DNA from: Saprospiraceae bacterium
Lineage (GTDB): Bacteria > Bacteroidota > Bacteroidia > Chitinophagales > Saprospiraceae
Direction: 5' to 3'
Assembly: GCA_016713025.1 (NCBI GenBank)
Contig: JADJPZ010000004.1
Location: forward strand, 1,674,001 to 1,738,000
Length of the DNA stretch: 64,000 nucleotides
The notes beneath the pieces were generated by a model. The model had not been told where the DNA came from and ran no database searches. It was given only the letters and a program-made list of their open reading frames with translations. Below, piece by piece: positions 37,790-46,230 of the stretch (the stretch's first letter is position 1; each line of letters opens with the position of its first letter). The translations under genes and the position numbers were made by a program.

Positions 37790-38257
37790 TTAATTCTCTT
37801 CAGATGCTGCGGATTGGTTGCCCCAAGGTGCATCTCCAGAAACTGTAATACCCATACTCCTTGCTGTACCCGCAACCATTCTCATAGCGGACTCTACTGT
37901 AAAGGCATTTAGGTCTTTCATTTTACTTTCTGCGATTCCATGAATCTGATCCCAGGTTACAGTACCTACTTTGTTACGGTTAGGAACTGAAGAACCACTT
38001 TTGATCTTAGCGAGCTCCATCAATTGTATTGCTGCCGGAGGTGTCTTTATAACAAAATCGAAAGATTTATCTTTGTAAACAGTAATCAATACAGGTAAAA
38101 TTTTACCAGTCTGATCTTGTGTCTCTGCATTAAATCTCTTACAGAATTCCATTATGTTCAAACCTTTAGAACCCAAAGCAGGACCTACTGGTGGTGCAGG
38201 GTTAGCCTGACCGCCTTTTACCTGAAGTTTTACATATGTTTGAATTTCTTTTGCCAT
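37790..38257 (-). CDS. rplK: 50S ribosomal protein L11
   Basis: 155 residues. It has the N-terminal proline-rich GQANPAPPVGPALGSKGLNI and the rRNA-binding GTVTWDQIHGIAESKMKDLN, and it is a few residues longer than E. coli L11, with an acidic C-terminal tail. It is part of the GTPase-associated centre. Confidence 0.98.
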   Translation of the reverse strand: MAKEIQTYVKLQVKGGQANPAPPVGPALGSKGLNIMEFCKRFNAETQDQTGKILPVLITVYKDKSFDFVIKTPPAAIQLMELAKIKSGSSVPNRNKVGTVTWDQIHGIAESKMKDLNAFTVESAMRMVAGTARSMGITVSGDAPWGNQSAASEEN

Positions 38258-38340
38258 TTTTAAAATCTGATTTATAAAATTATTAATACAAAGACTTTAG
38301 GGAAGCATCAACATTGATCTAAAGTCAATTTGCTTTTTGT

Positions 38341-38889
38341 TTATGATTGTTTTTCAACCTGCATATAGTTGAGTTCCACTTCTGTACCTCTACCAAATAT
38401 TTTTACAATGACCTTTAACTTCTTTTTATCTTCATTCACTTCTTTGACATCCCCGATGAAATCATTGAATGGCCCATCAATAATTTTGATGGTTTCGCCT
38501 ACAATAAATGGTTCAATCATTGCAGCTGTAACCTCCTGAGAATCATCTACTTTGCCGAGCATCCTATTGGCTTCGGTCTGAGTCATAGGCACCGGATTGT
38601 TTTTTCCCAAGAAATGTATCACATTGGCAACATTAGAAATCGTTTGTACCACTTCACCCGAAAATTTTGTTGGGTCAGCCTCCACCAAAATATAGCCCGG
38701 AAGTATATTTCTTTCGAGAATGACTTTTTTCCCGTTTCTTATTTTATACACTTTTTCCGAAGGAACAAGTACCTGAGTGACTACATTCTCCCAGTTACTT
38801 CTTTTGATTTCAAGCTCAATTCTTTCTTTGATACTTTTTTCTTTACCACTTACTACTCGAAGGGAGTACCACTTTTTATCTTCGGACAT
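38341..38889 (-). CDS. nusG: Transcription termination/antitermination factor NusG
   Basis: 182 residues. The NGN domain contains KKWYSLRVVSGKEKSIKERI and ERNILPGYILVE, and the KOW motif is FIVGETIKIIDGPFNDFIGD near the C-terminus. It couples RNA polymerase with Rho and with the ribosome. It sits between secE (21 bases) and rplK (83 bases), the usual order. Confidence 0.97.
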   Translation of the reverse strand: MSEDKKWYSLRVVSGKEKSIKERIELEIKRSNWENVVTQVLVPSEKVYKIRNGKKVILERNILPGYILVEADPTKFSGEVVQTISNVANVIHFLGKNNPVPMTQTEANRMLGKVDDSQEVTAAMIEPFIVGETIKIIDGPFNDFIGDVKEVNEDKKKLKVIVKIFGRGTEVELNYMQVEKQS

Positions 38890-38910
38890 TGTTAATTTGT
38901 TTGATAAAAA

Positions 38911-39099
38911 TTATAGTTCGTAAATAAATTTAAGAGAACTATTTGCGATAAAGTCAAAAATGAATACTATCAGTGATAATATAATTGTTGAAACTAAGAC
39001 AAGTTTGGCACTACTCATAAGTTCATCCCAAGATGGCCATGTTACATGATTCATCAATTCATCATAACTTTCCTTGAGATATAATCTAATATTTTCCAT
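38911..39099 (-). CDS. secE: Preprotein translocase subunit SecE
   Basis: 62 residues with the short SecE form: an amphipathic helix (MENIRLYLKESYDELMNHV), the conserved TWPSWDEL, and one transmembrane helix (LVLVSTIILSLIVFIFDFI). It clamps SecY in the inner membrane. The position directly before nusG confirms it. Confidence 0.93.
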   Translation of the reverse strand: MENIRLYLKESYDELMNHVTWPSWDELMSSAKLVLVSTIILSLIVFIFDFIANSSLKFIYEL

Positions 39100-39138
39100 A
39101 TGCTACTTTCGAAATAAGTAAATTAAGATGTTACTTTG

Positions 39139-39211
39139 CAGGGGAGACAGGGCTCGAACCTGCGACCTACGGTTTTGGAGACCGCCACTCTACCAATTGA
39201 GCTACTCCCCT
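39139..39211 (-). tRNA. tRNA-Trp (CCA)
   Basis: A 73-base cloverleaf on the minus strand. The acceptor AGGGGAG pairs with CTCCCCT, the D arm contains GCTCAATTGGTAGAG, the anticodon loop is CTCCAAA (anticodon CCA) and the T arm has GGTTCGAGCCC. It lies between tuf and secE, its standard place in Bacteroidota. CCA is not encoded in full (the 3' bases read G-CA). Confidence 0.96.
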
Positions 39212-39241
39212 ATATCAAACAAAACTTTCTGATACAAAATG

Positions 39242-39275
39242 AAAAATTAAGCACTTCGAAAAGTACTTAATTTTT
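39242..39275 (-). terminator. Terminator after tuf
   Basis: A stem AAAAATTAAG / CTTAATTTTT with an inner ACTT/AAGT closure lies 26 bases after the tuf stop. On the minus strand the stem's end supplies the T run. Transcription of tRNA-Trp and secE may therefore partly restart or read through. Confidence 0.65.
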
Positions 39276-39300
39276 CATATATATTACTTAATGGTAAAAA

Positions 39301-40497
39301 TTAAGAAATGATTTCAGTTACCTGACCTGCTCCTACTGTTCTACCACCTTCTCTGATCGCAAAACGAAGACCTTTCTCCATTGCAATCGGGCTTATCAAT
39401 TTTACTTCAAGGGAAACGTTATCACCCGGCATTACCATTTCCACACCTGCTGGAAGAGAAACATCACCCGTAACGTCAGTTGTTCTGAAGTAGAACTGAG
39501 GTCTGTACCCATTAAAGAATGGTGTATGTCTTCCTCCTTCGTCCTTACCAAGAACATAGATTTCGCACTTGAAGTGAGCGTGAGGCTTCACAGATGCAGG
39601 TTTGATGATAACCATACCTCTTCTGATAGCTTCCTTGTCAATACCTCTCAAAAGGATACCGGCATTGTCTCCAGCTTCGCCTCTTTCAAGGATTTTTCTG
39701 AACATCTCAACTCCAGTAACTGTAGAAGTCAAAGGTTTGTCTCCAGCTTTCATCATACCAATGATTTCAACCGGATCACCAGTGTTGATAACACCTCTTT
39801 CAATTCTACCAGTTGCAACTGTACCTCTACCAGTGATAGAGAATACGTCTTCGATAGGCATAAGGAAAGGCTTATCTACATCTCTTACAGGCTCAGGAAT
39901 CTGAGCATCAACTGCAGCCATCAAGTCAAGGATTTGTTGTTTTGCATTAGCATCTCCTTCGAGAGCTTTCAATGCAGAACCTTGAATAATAGCAGCATTG
40001 TCACCGTCAAACTGGTAAGAGCTCAATAGTTCTCTTAATTCCATTTCAACAAGTTCCAACATTTCAGGATCGTCTACAAGATCGACCTTGTTCATAAATA
40101 CAACTACTGCAGGTACACCTACTTGTCTTGCAAGCAAGATATGCTCTCTTGTTTGAGGCATAGGTCCATCAGTAGCAGCACATACTAAGATAGCACCGTC
40201 CATTTGAGCAGCACCAGTTACCATGTTTTTCACATAATCGGCGTGACCTGGACAATCTACGTGAGCATAGTGTCTGTTTTCTGTTTCATACTCTACGTGT
40301 GCAGTGTTGATAGTGATACCTCTTTCTTTTTCTTCCGGTGCAGCATCGATTGAGTCATAATCTTTTTTCTCAGCGAAGCCTTTCTCAGAAAGCACGTAAG
40401 TAATTGCGGCAGTAAGGGTAGTCTTACCGTGGTCAACGTGACCAATCGTTCCGATATTTACGTGTGGTTTGGTTCTTACAAATGTTGATTTAGCCAT
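39301..40497 (-). CDS. tuf: Elongation factor Tu
   Basis: 398 residues, complete. G1 is GHVDHGKTT (residues 19-27), G2 is RGITINTAHVEYET, G3 DCPGH, G4 NKVD, and domains II and III are normal (MEKGLRFAIREGGRTVGAGQV at the end). It delivers aminoacyl-tRNA to the ribosome. It follows the four-tRNA cluster and is probably co-transcribed with it. Confidence 0.99.
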   Translation of the reverse strand: MAKSTFVRTKPHVNIGTIGHVDHGKTTLTAAITYVLSEKGFAEKKDYDSIDAAPEEKERGITINTAHVEYETENRHYAHVDCPGHADYVKNMVTGAAQMDGAILVCAATDGPMPQTREHILLARQVGVPAVVVFMNKVDLVDDPEMLELVEMELRELLSSYQFDGDNAAIIQGSALKALEGDANAKQQILDLMAAVDAQIPEPVRDVDKPFLMPIEDVFSITGRGTVATGRIERGVINTGDPVEIIGMMKAGDKPLTSTVTGVEMFRKILERGEAGDNAGILLRGIDKEAIRRGMVIIKPASVKPHAHFKCEIYVLGKDEGGRHTPFFNGYRPQFYFRTTDVTGDVSLPAGVEMVMPGDNVSLEVKLISPIAMEKGLRFAIREGGRTVGAGQVTEIIS

Positions 40498-40553
40498 CAG
40501 TTAAAATTTTTCTGAACTTTAAATATTTAATAATAATGATATACATAAAAATG

Positions 40554-40625
<72 letters not shown>

Positions 40626-40665
40626 CAAAAATTAATCATCTAATAGCTCCGGGTGTCTGAAAAAA

Positions 40666-40741
40666 TGGAGCGGAAGACGAGACTCGAACTCGCGACCCTC
40701 AGCTTGGAAGGCTGATGCTCTACCAACTGAGCTACTTCCGC
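40666..40741 (-). tRNA. tRNA-Gly (TCC), CCA encoded
   Basis: The acceptor GCGGAAG pairs with CTTCCGC, and the anticodon loop CTTCCAA sits within the TCAGC...GCTGA stem (anticodon TCC). The discriminator T is followed by an encoded CCA (plus 40666-40668), so the feature is 76 bases. The other tRNAs here lack an encoded CCA. Confidence 0.95.
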
Positions 40742-40765
40742 ATCTAAAGTAAAAAAGAGACCTTG

Positions 40766-40848
40766 TGGGGATGATAGGATTCGAACCTATTCAGGCATAG
40801 CCAACAGATTTACAGTCTGCCCCGTCTCTCCAACTTCGGCGCATCCCC
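40766..40848 (-). tRNA. tRNA-Tyr (GTA)
   Basis: 83 bases, with the long variable arm of a class II tRNA. The acceptor GGGGATG pairs with CATCCCC, the anticodon stem CAGA/TCTG holds loop CTGTAAA (anticodon GTA), and the T arm has GGTTCGAATCC. Confidence 0.96.
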
Positions 40849-40860
40849 GTCTCTCTTTAG

Positions 40861-40934
40861 AGCCAGTGGAGGGATTCGAACCCCCGACCCGCTGATTACA
40901 AATCAGCTGCTCTGGCCAACTGAGCTACACTGGC
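40861..40934 (-). tRNA. tRNA-Thr (TGT)
   Basis: 74 bases. The acceptor GCCAGTG pairs with CACTGGC, the anticodon stem GCTGA/TCAGC encloses TTTGTAA (anticodon TGT), and the T arm has GGTTCGAATCC. It is the first tRNA of the cluster, 59 bases after the putative promoter. Confidence 0.96.
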
Positions 40935-40992
40935 ATGCTACTTTTTTAGTCAATTTTTCAAACGACAAATGGATCTTTTTCCAAAAGCGATG

Positions 40993-41000
40993 CAAAGGTA
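40993..41000 (-). promoter_or_regulatory. TACCTTTG -7 box of the tRNA-tuf operon
   Basis: On the minus strand TACCTTTG lies 59 bases before the first tRNA (Thr TGT). It matches TAnnTTTG exactly. The -33 element is weak (a T run at about 19 bases). It is back-to-back with the plus-strand box of iscX. Confidence 0.55.
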
Positions 41001-41079
41001 AGACTTTCTGTATTATAAAAAAAATTTAGACGTAAAAAATATTAAAATATTTGTTAAAGGCATTATCTGTAAAATACTC

Positions 41080-41087
41080 TACCTTTG
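41080..41087 (+). promoter_or_regulatory. TACCTTTG -7 box of iscX
   Basis: Exact TAnnTTTG match 80 bases before the iscX ATG. A TTTG lies 26 bases upstream, further than the usual spacing. With the minus-strand box at 40993 it forms a divergent promoter pair using the same octamer. Confidence 0.5.
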
Positions 41088-41166
41088 CAGCTCGATATAA
41101 AACCCCCAGCACTCAAAAACAAAAGGTGTTAATTCAAGTTTTAAAATAACAGAAAACATTATATTT

Positions 41167-41412
41167 ATGGCATTTGAAGATATTGACAACCTTCCTATCG
41201 GCTGGGAAGATCATGAAGATATAGGTATGAAACTTTATGAAAAATTCGGTGATGAATTTGATGAAGGAAAAATATACAGGATCAGGTTTACTGAACTGTT
41301 GGATTGGATTCTCGAAATTTCAAATTTTGAAGGCAAAAGAGAAGATTGTACCGAAGGTCACCTTGAGCAGATTCAGGCAAAATGGGTGTATGAGTGGAGA
41401 GATAATCAATAG
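41167..41412 (+). CDS. iscX: Fe-S cluster assembly protein IscX
   Basis: 81 residues, an IscX/YfhJ relative. The core is GWEDHEDIGMKLYEKFGD, IYRIRFTELLDWILEISNF and LEQIQAKWVYEW, an acidic winged-helix that binds IscS and modulates sulfur transfer and iron supply. It has an N-terminal extension compared with the 66-residue E. coli protein. It is alone here, not in an isc operon. A GCCCTT/AAGGGC hairpin follows. Confidence 0.85.
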   Translation: MAFEDIDNLPIGWEDHEDIGMKLYEKFGDEFDEGKIYRIRFTELLDWILEISNFEGKREDCTEGHLEQIQAKWVYEWRDNQ

Positions 41413-41445
41413 ACCTATGGCTTGGGCTTGGTGATTTGGTCTTTT

Positions 41446-41462
41446 GCCCTTTGATTAAGGGC
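41446..41462 (+). terminator. Hairpin after iscX
   Basis: GCCCTT TGATT AAGGGC, a 6-bp GC-containing stem 34 bases past the iscX stop. A T-rich stretch follows only after about 10 bases, so it is a weak terminator candidate. Confidence 0.4.
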
Positions 41463-41554
41463 TGGAGTCTTTGTTTTTTCGAATTCATTGAACTAAAGGA
41501 AATCATTGAACTCATGTCTTTGAACCTTTAAAATAATCTTAAATATCATAAAAA

Positions 41555-42052
41555 ATGGATTTCTCACTTCTAAATCACATATCAACTTTTATATTCGATG
41601 TAGATGGTGTTTTCACCAACAGTGAGGTGATTGTTATGGAAAATGGTGATTATGTCCGTATCATGAGTACCCGGGATGGTCAGGCAGTCAAAATTGCTAT
41701 GGAAGCAGGCTATAATGTAGCCATCATCACTAAAGGATTTTCAGCAGGAGTGAGAAAGCGTTTTGAGTTTTTGGGTGTACCACATATTTATGATAGTTTG
41801 CCAGAAAAGACGCAGGCATTTGAGGATTATGTCAAAAAGCTGCAACTAAAAAGAGAAGAAATCCTCTTCATGGGTGATGACATGCCAGATCTTCCCCTTT
41901 ATGATAGAGTTGCAGTCAGTGCATGTCCTTCAGATGGAGCTACTGAGAATCTCAATCGGGCGATGTTTATTTCTTCAAAAAAAGGAGGACATGGATGTGT
42001 CAGAGAAGTGATTGAAAAAGTTATGAGATTACAAGGAAAATGGAATTTCTAA
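41555..42052 (+). CDS. kdsC: KDO-8-phosphate phosphatase KdsC (HAD)
   Basis: 165 residues, a cap-less HAD phosphatase. Motif I is FDVDGVFTNSEV (nucleophile Asp), motif II lies in IITKGFSAG, and motif III/IV is FMGDDMPDLPLYDRVAVSACP. It makes KDO for lipopolysaccharide from KDO-8-phosphate. Its end overlaps the UbiA gene by 13 bases, so this is the first gene of a coupled run kdsC-ubiA-maf-MBL. Confidence 0.88.
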   Translation: MDFSLLNHISTFIFDVDGVFTNSEVIVMENGDYVRIMSTRDGQAVKIAMEAGYNVAIITKGFSAGVRKRFEFLGVPHIYDSLPEKTQAFEDYVKKLQLKREEILFMGDDMPDLPLYDRVAVSACPSDGATENLNRAMFISSKKGGHGCVREVIEKVMRLQGKWNF

Positions 42053-42975
42053 AAAATTGGACTCCATATATATACATCACCAGACCAAAAAACCTTTTGA
42101 TTGTCGGTTTTACACAATATATCATCTACCACTATTTGTTTTACTCGGTCAATAATGACTTGGCTTTGTCTGATCACCTTTTGTACCTGTTCATTTTTGA
42201 TACCATCCTCATAGCAGCAAGTGGTTACATTATAAATGATATTTTTGACTTCCAAACGGACGTTGTCAATAAGCCGGAAAAAACATATATACCTATAGCT
42301 ATTACTCTAAAGAACGCATACATTTATTATTACCTGATTTTGTCAACAGGATTCTTTATAGCCTTATATATCGCAATCACGACAGACAATATTCCTTTGT
42401 TGGTTTTATATCCGGTAGTTTGTGGTATGCTGTATTTATATTCAAAAAAATTTAAAAATACAGTTCTTACAGGCAATATCATTGTAAGTTTATTTGTATC
42501 ATTTGTCCCTGGTGTCATTTTAATTGCGGAAAGAGAGTTGGTATTTATGAATTCTACTCCTGAATTTCATAACGTTGCAGTTCAATTATTCATTTTTTAT
42601 ATTGTATTTTCATTTATAGTCAATCTCATCAGGGAAATCATCAAAGACATTGAAGATGAAAACGGTGACAGAATAAATGGATATTTGACATTACCAATAA
42701 AATATGGCATACCGATAGCAAAAATGTGCTGTATTTCTTTGTCATTAGTCACTATCACCTCGTTGGTCGCATGGATGTCATTAACTACCATTCCTTTGGA
42801 TTTCAGAGTAAAGATGTATATACTATTATTGATAGCAGCTCCAATGATGATCATTGTCCAGATACTGACAGGAACCACCCATAAAAGAGATTTCAGTAAG
42901 GTAAGTACCATCCTGAAATGGATAATGCTGGCAGGACTAGGTGCCCTTATTTTAATAACAAAAACAATACCTTAA
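42040..42975 (+). CDS. UbiA-family prenyltransferase (GGGP transferase-like)
   Basis: 311 residues, eight or nine transmembrane helices. The two Asp-rich prenyl-diphosphate sites are NDIFDFQTDVVNKPEKTYIP (about residues 66-85) and REIIKDIEDENGD (about 198-210). In Bacteroidota this neighbour of kdsC and maf is usually annotated as geranylgeranylglycerol-phosphate geranylgeranyltransferase-like. A quinone prenyltransferase role (MqnP/MenA) is the alternative. It acts in the inner membrane. Confidence 0.82.
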   Translation: MEFLKNWTPYIYITRPKNLLIVGFTQYIIYHYLFYSVNNDLALSDHLLYLFIFDTILIAASGYIINDIFDFQTDVVNKPEKTYIPIAITLKNAYIYYYLILSTGFFIALYIAITTDNIPLLVLYPVVCGMLYLYSKKFKNTVLTGNIIVSLFVSFVPGVILIAERELVFMNSTPEFHNVAVQLFIFYIVFSFIVNLIREIIKDIEDENGDRINGYLTLPIKYGIPIAKMCCISLSLVTITSLVAWMSLTTIPLDFRVKMYILLLIAAPMMIIVQILTGTTHKRDFSKVSTILKWIMLAGLGALILITKTIP

Positions 42976-42979
42976 TAAT

Positions 42980-43570
42980 ATGACTGACGCATCACGATAT
43001 CCAAGAATCGTTTTAGGGTCTAAATCACCGAGAAGGTACCAATTGCTATCAGACTCGGGGTTCGATGTCGAAGTCAGAACTCAGGAAGATGAGGAAGATT
43101 TTGATATCAATATGCCTGTAAATGAAGTGGCTGAGATGCTGGCTGTACGAAAAGCTGATGCCATCAAAGGCACACTCAAACCCAACGAAATACTTATCAC
43201 TGCTGACAGTGTCGTCATCCTTGGGGAAAAAATCTATAACAAGCCCGCTGATTATGATGAAGCGGTAAAAATTCTTACTGCTCTTGGAGGAAAACAGCAT
43301 ACTGTCATAACTGGTGTATGTGTCATGTCTATGGAAAGTATGAATTCGTTTTCTGTATCCACTCTTGTGACTTTTGATCAGATGACATCCGAAGAGATAG
43401 ATTATTATATCACAAATTACAAACCTTATGATAAAGCTGGGGCTTATGGTATACAGGATTGGATTGGACTGTGTAAAGTGAAGGAAATTAATGGCAGCTA
43501 TTCCAACATCATGGGGCTACCCATGAGAGAGTTGTATCAGGCTTTAATAAAATTTGGTGTAACATTATGA
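42980..43570 (+). CDS. maf: Maf family nucleotide pyrophosphatase
   Basis: 196 residues. The family signature IVLGSKSPRRYQLLSDSGF is at the start, followed by EILITADSVVILGEKIYNKP and YKPYDKAGAYGIQDW. It hydrolyses non-canonical or excess nucleoside triphosphates (dTTP/UTP type by the motif set). It starts 4 bases after ubiA and overlaps the MBL gene by 4 bases. Confidence 0.92.
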   Translation: MTDASRYPRIVLGSKSPRRYQLLSDSGFDVEVRTQEDEEDFDINMPVNEVAEMLAVRKADAIKGTLKPNEILITADSVVILGEKIYNKPADYDEAVKILTALGGKQHTVITGVCVMSMESMNSFSVSTLVTFDQMTSEEIDYYITNYKPYDKAGAYGIQDWIGLCKVKEINGSYSNIMGLPMRELYQALIKFGVTL

Positions 43571-44397
43571 AAATATCCTGGCAAACACCTAAAGTGACCG
43601 TTTTTGAAAGTAGTTTGTATCGCACAACGACAACAGTAATAGAGTTGGGCGATTCAGTTATGATCGTGGACCCAAACTGGTTGCCTTCAGAAATCGATCA
43701 TATATTTGAATTTGTACACACCGAACACAGAAATAAAAAGCAATTCCTGTTATTTACGCATTCAGACTACGATCATATCATAGGTTATGGTAAATTTAAG
43801 GATGCAGTAGTGATTTCATCTGATACTTTCGGACAAAGTCAAAAAAAAGAAGCAGTGCTGCAACAAATCATTGAATTTGACAATGAGTTTTATATATCAA
43901 GGTCCTACCCTATTGTTTATCCCGTTACGGATATTATAATAGAAAAAGATATGGAACGATTGGAAATTGGTGGTCTGGACATGATATTTTTTAAGTCACC
44001 TGGACATACAAAAGATGGAATCTTTACCATCATTCCGCAATTACAATTATGGATAGCCGGTGATTATCACAGTAATATTGAGATGCCATTTATTGATCAT
44101 AGTTTTGAAGCATATAAAAAGACTGTTTTAAAATCTGAAGAAATTTTGAAAACTTTTACTGAGGTCCAATTTCTGATACCCGGACATGGAGATGTAGCAA
44201 AATCAAGGGTTGAAATTCAGGCCAGAATAAAAAATGATACAACTTACCTTGAACTTTTGGAGCTTTCAACGGTGCATCATGACAAAGATGCTGAGATTCA
44301 AATACATCATCTGAACAGTCAATATTCTACAAACCCCACATTGCTGAAAGCCCATCATAAAAATATGGAGATGGTATCCGGAATGGCATACCTTTAA
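43567..44397 (+). CDS. MBL-fold metallohydrolase
   Basis: 276 residues of metallo-beta-lactamase fold. The metal motif is degenerate, FTHSDYDHIIG (HxDxDH in place of HxHxDH), followed by FKSPGHTKDGIF and WIAGDYHSN and the last His in LIPGHGD. The first ligand replacement (Ser-Asp context) may alter metal binding. The substrate is unknown. It is the last gene of the kdsC run and is followed by a MITE-like element. Confidence 0.75.
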   Translation: MKISWQTPKVTVFESSLYRTTTTVIELGDSVMIVDPNWLPSEIDHIFEFVHTEHRNKKQFLLFTHSDYDHIIGYGKFKDAVVISSDTFGQSQKKEAVLQQIIEFDNEFYISRSYPIVYPVTDIIIEKDMERLEIGGLDMIFFKSPGHTKDGIFTIIPQLQLWIAGDYHSNIEMPFIDHSFEAYKKTVLKSEEILKTFTEVQFLIPGHGDVAKSRVEIQARIKNDTTYLELLELSTVHHDKDAEIQIHHLNSQYSTNPTLLKAHHKNMEMVSGMAYL

Positions 44398-44447
44398 AAA
44401 GTCAACTTGGGTTTTTCGAGTGGGCTACAGCCAATTATTACTAAATT

Positions 44448-44548
44448 CAATGTCGTTTAGATAAGGAATTTTTCTTTGTTTTACCCTATCTAAATCTTTC
44501 CCTTACAAGGGAAAGACTTCATAAAGATGTCTTAACTAAACGACATTG
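44448..44548. mobile_element. MITE-like element E, 101 bp
   Basis: Perfect 13-base terminal inverted repeats CAATGTCGTTTAG / CTAAACGACATTG, with similarity running on to TAAG. The flanks are TTACTAAATT (44438-44447) and TTAATAAATT (44549-44558), a 10-bp target duplication with one mismatch. The interior holds a CTTTCCC/GGGAAAG hairpin and no ORF. The duplication length suits an IS4-like transposase, but that is a guess. Confidence 0.85.
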
Positions 44549-44640
44549 TTAATAAATTAATTTGATTAAATTCTCTCAAGTTTTAGAATCATAATAATGT
44601 CATTTTACCGAAAGTAGTTTGCTATTCCTCCTATGAAAAC

Positions 44641-44979
44641 TTACTTTTTCCAGACTATTTTGATTAGTTTTGCATTTGTATAAAAGTCCAAACCGCTTAT
44701 TTTAGTCAAGCCTGCAAAACCACCCAGGTTTCCTATAAGGTTGCAATCAACATCCATTACTTCTGAGAAATGATCACAACAGCATTCCTGATTGTCAAAT
44801 ACAAAAACTGTTTGACCTTGAAAAAGATATTGTTTGACCAAGGCTTTATCGCAAATCAAATTATCTTTGAAAGTGATGATTCGTGTATCAATACAATCCT
44901 GAACATCATTCCCTATGTCTGATTTACTACAATTCATGGTCAATAATAAAGCAGTAAAAAGTAATATCGAGTATTTCAT
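44641..44979 (-). CDS. Small cysteine-rich lipoprotein
   Basis: 112 residues with a lipoprotein signal (LLLTMNCSK). The mature part has paired cysteines (DCIDTRIITFKDNLICDKA, QECCCDHF, DVDCNLIGN) and a VFVFDNQECCC segment resembling the DUF6970-type proteins of Bacteroidota (C-x-A-x-V-x-x-Y...FQGQ). It is probably periplasmic or at the outer membrane and disulfide-bonded. No function is known. The 458-base gap that follows (44980-45437) holds nothing that I recognise. Confidence 0.6.
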   Translation of the reverse strand: MKYSILLFTALLLTMNCSKSDIGNDVQDCIDTRIITFKDNLICDKALVKQYLFQGQTVFVFDNQECCCDHFSEVMDVDCNLIGNLGGFAGLTKISGLDFYTNAKLIKIVWKK

Positions 44980-45437
44980 AAAATGTCCACATGATTAGTT
45001 CATTCATTTAAGACACCAAATAAACAGCATTGGTTGGTGTTTTGTTAAATTTATTTAGTTTCTATCAGCTTTGGTAGGGGCAAAATATTAGTAAGGAAGG
45101 GTAAAACCCGTTGTAAAATAATGGAATGATCGATTTTTGGTCTGCCTGCAATAGGAGGCCCCTTTTTTTACGTGAAAACAGAAAAAATGGTGACTAAAAC
45201 TATTCATTAGACTTAATACCTAAATAAATAGTAAAAAAACTTTAAATTAACTATCTTCACATCATATTTTGCTGGTCGATGTACACTCATATTATTTTCA
45301 AGTGCAAGGCTTAACATTTTGTACATATTCCAAATAGAAAATGAATGAAAATTTTATATTCATAATTATTTAATTTACAATACATTATGATATATTTTTT
45401 TTTTGCAGAACATTTTCTGTCCACTATAAATATCGTT

Positions 45438-45859
45438 ATGGACTATAAATTCAACTCAATATCAATAAGCTTTTTTATACTAGTTGTGTCTATTTTGGTC
45501 GCTTGTCAAATACCACAAGATGAGAAAAAATTCAACAGGGAAAGGGATTACATCAAACCTATACAAGGAAAAAATGAAACTATTCCGCTTGAATTTGCAA
45601 AAAAGGGGAAAGCTTTGATCAGCTATTCAGATTGCTATATCTGTCATAAAGAAGATAAAGAATCTGTTGGACCGGCTTTTGCCGATATAGCAAAAGATAC
45701 CCTGCTAAAAAAGTCTATCTTGATTTGCTTGCCAACAAAATTATCATCGGCGGTCGTGGTACCTGGGGCACTCCTCTAATGGATCCACATCCAGAATTAT
45801 CTTTTGATGATGCAAAACTGATGGTGTACTATATTATGTCATTAAAAAACCAGAAATAG
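45438..45859 (+). pseudogene. Class I cytochrome c lipoprotein, single frameshift
   Basis: A small c-type cytochrome. Its lipobox is SILVAC (Cys23), the haem site CYICH is at residues 66-70, and GPAFADIAKRYP follows. The frame breaks in an A4 run (45692-45695). With one more A it continues as KKVYLDLLANKIIIGG, then TPLMDPHPELSFDDA with the axial-ligand Met, and ends at the TAG at 45859 (about 140 residues). This is a typical respiratory or peroxidase-linked electron carrier. As given, translation would end at 45779 in a wrong tail. Confidence 0.8.
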
Positions 45860-45915
45860 ACACATTTTTATTTTGACTAATTGGTGCCAAATGTTAAAGT
45901 TTTAAATACACTCTT

Positions 45916-45935
45916 GAGTCCACTCTGAAAAAGTC
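45916..45935 (+). repeat. Solo IS1182-type end
   Basis: GAGTCCACTCTGAAAAAG is nearly identical to the left end of the IS at 55680 (GAGTCCACTCCGAAAAG). There is no transposase and no inverted partner within about 1.2 kb. It is probably the leftover of an older copy. The rest of the 371-base gap (45860-46230) shows nothing else. Confidence 0.55.
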
Positions 45936-46230
45936 TTTTATAAAAAAAAAAAAAAATGAAAAAGTATCTATTTTTAACACTATGATAATCAAGCGTTTCA
46001 CTTTAGGCCTGCCTGGCGATTAGGAATGGGATTGGGTTAAAAATGGTTGATTATTATTGTAATATTTGTTTTCAAAATCCACACAGTCTTATATCTTAAT
46101 AAGTGAATGGAAGACATTGGTAGTAATCCTTAACTATATGCTAACCTTCTGATAGGTATTTTTTATGAATTGAATTCGTTTTTTAATAAGACCTAAAAAT
46201 CTATTATTGAACTTTTAAATCTAAAAAATC

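Noticed and set aside
45140..45175. Terminator at the GC-rich GCCTGCAATAGGAGGC followed by T7
   Set aside because: The stem is only four base pairs with a long loop, and no gene ends close upstream on this strand.
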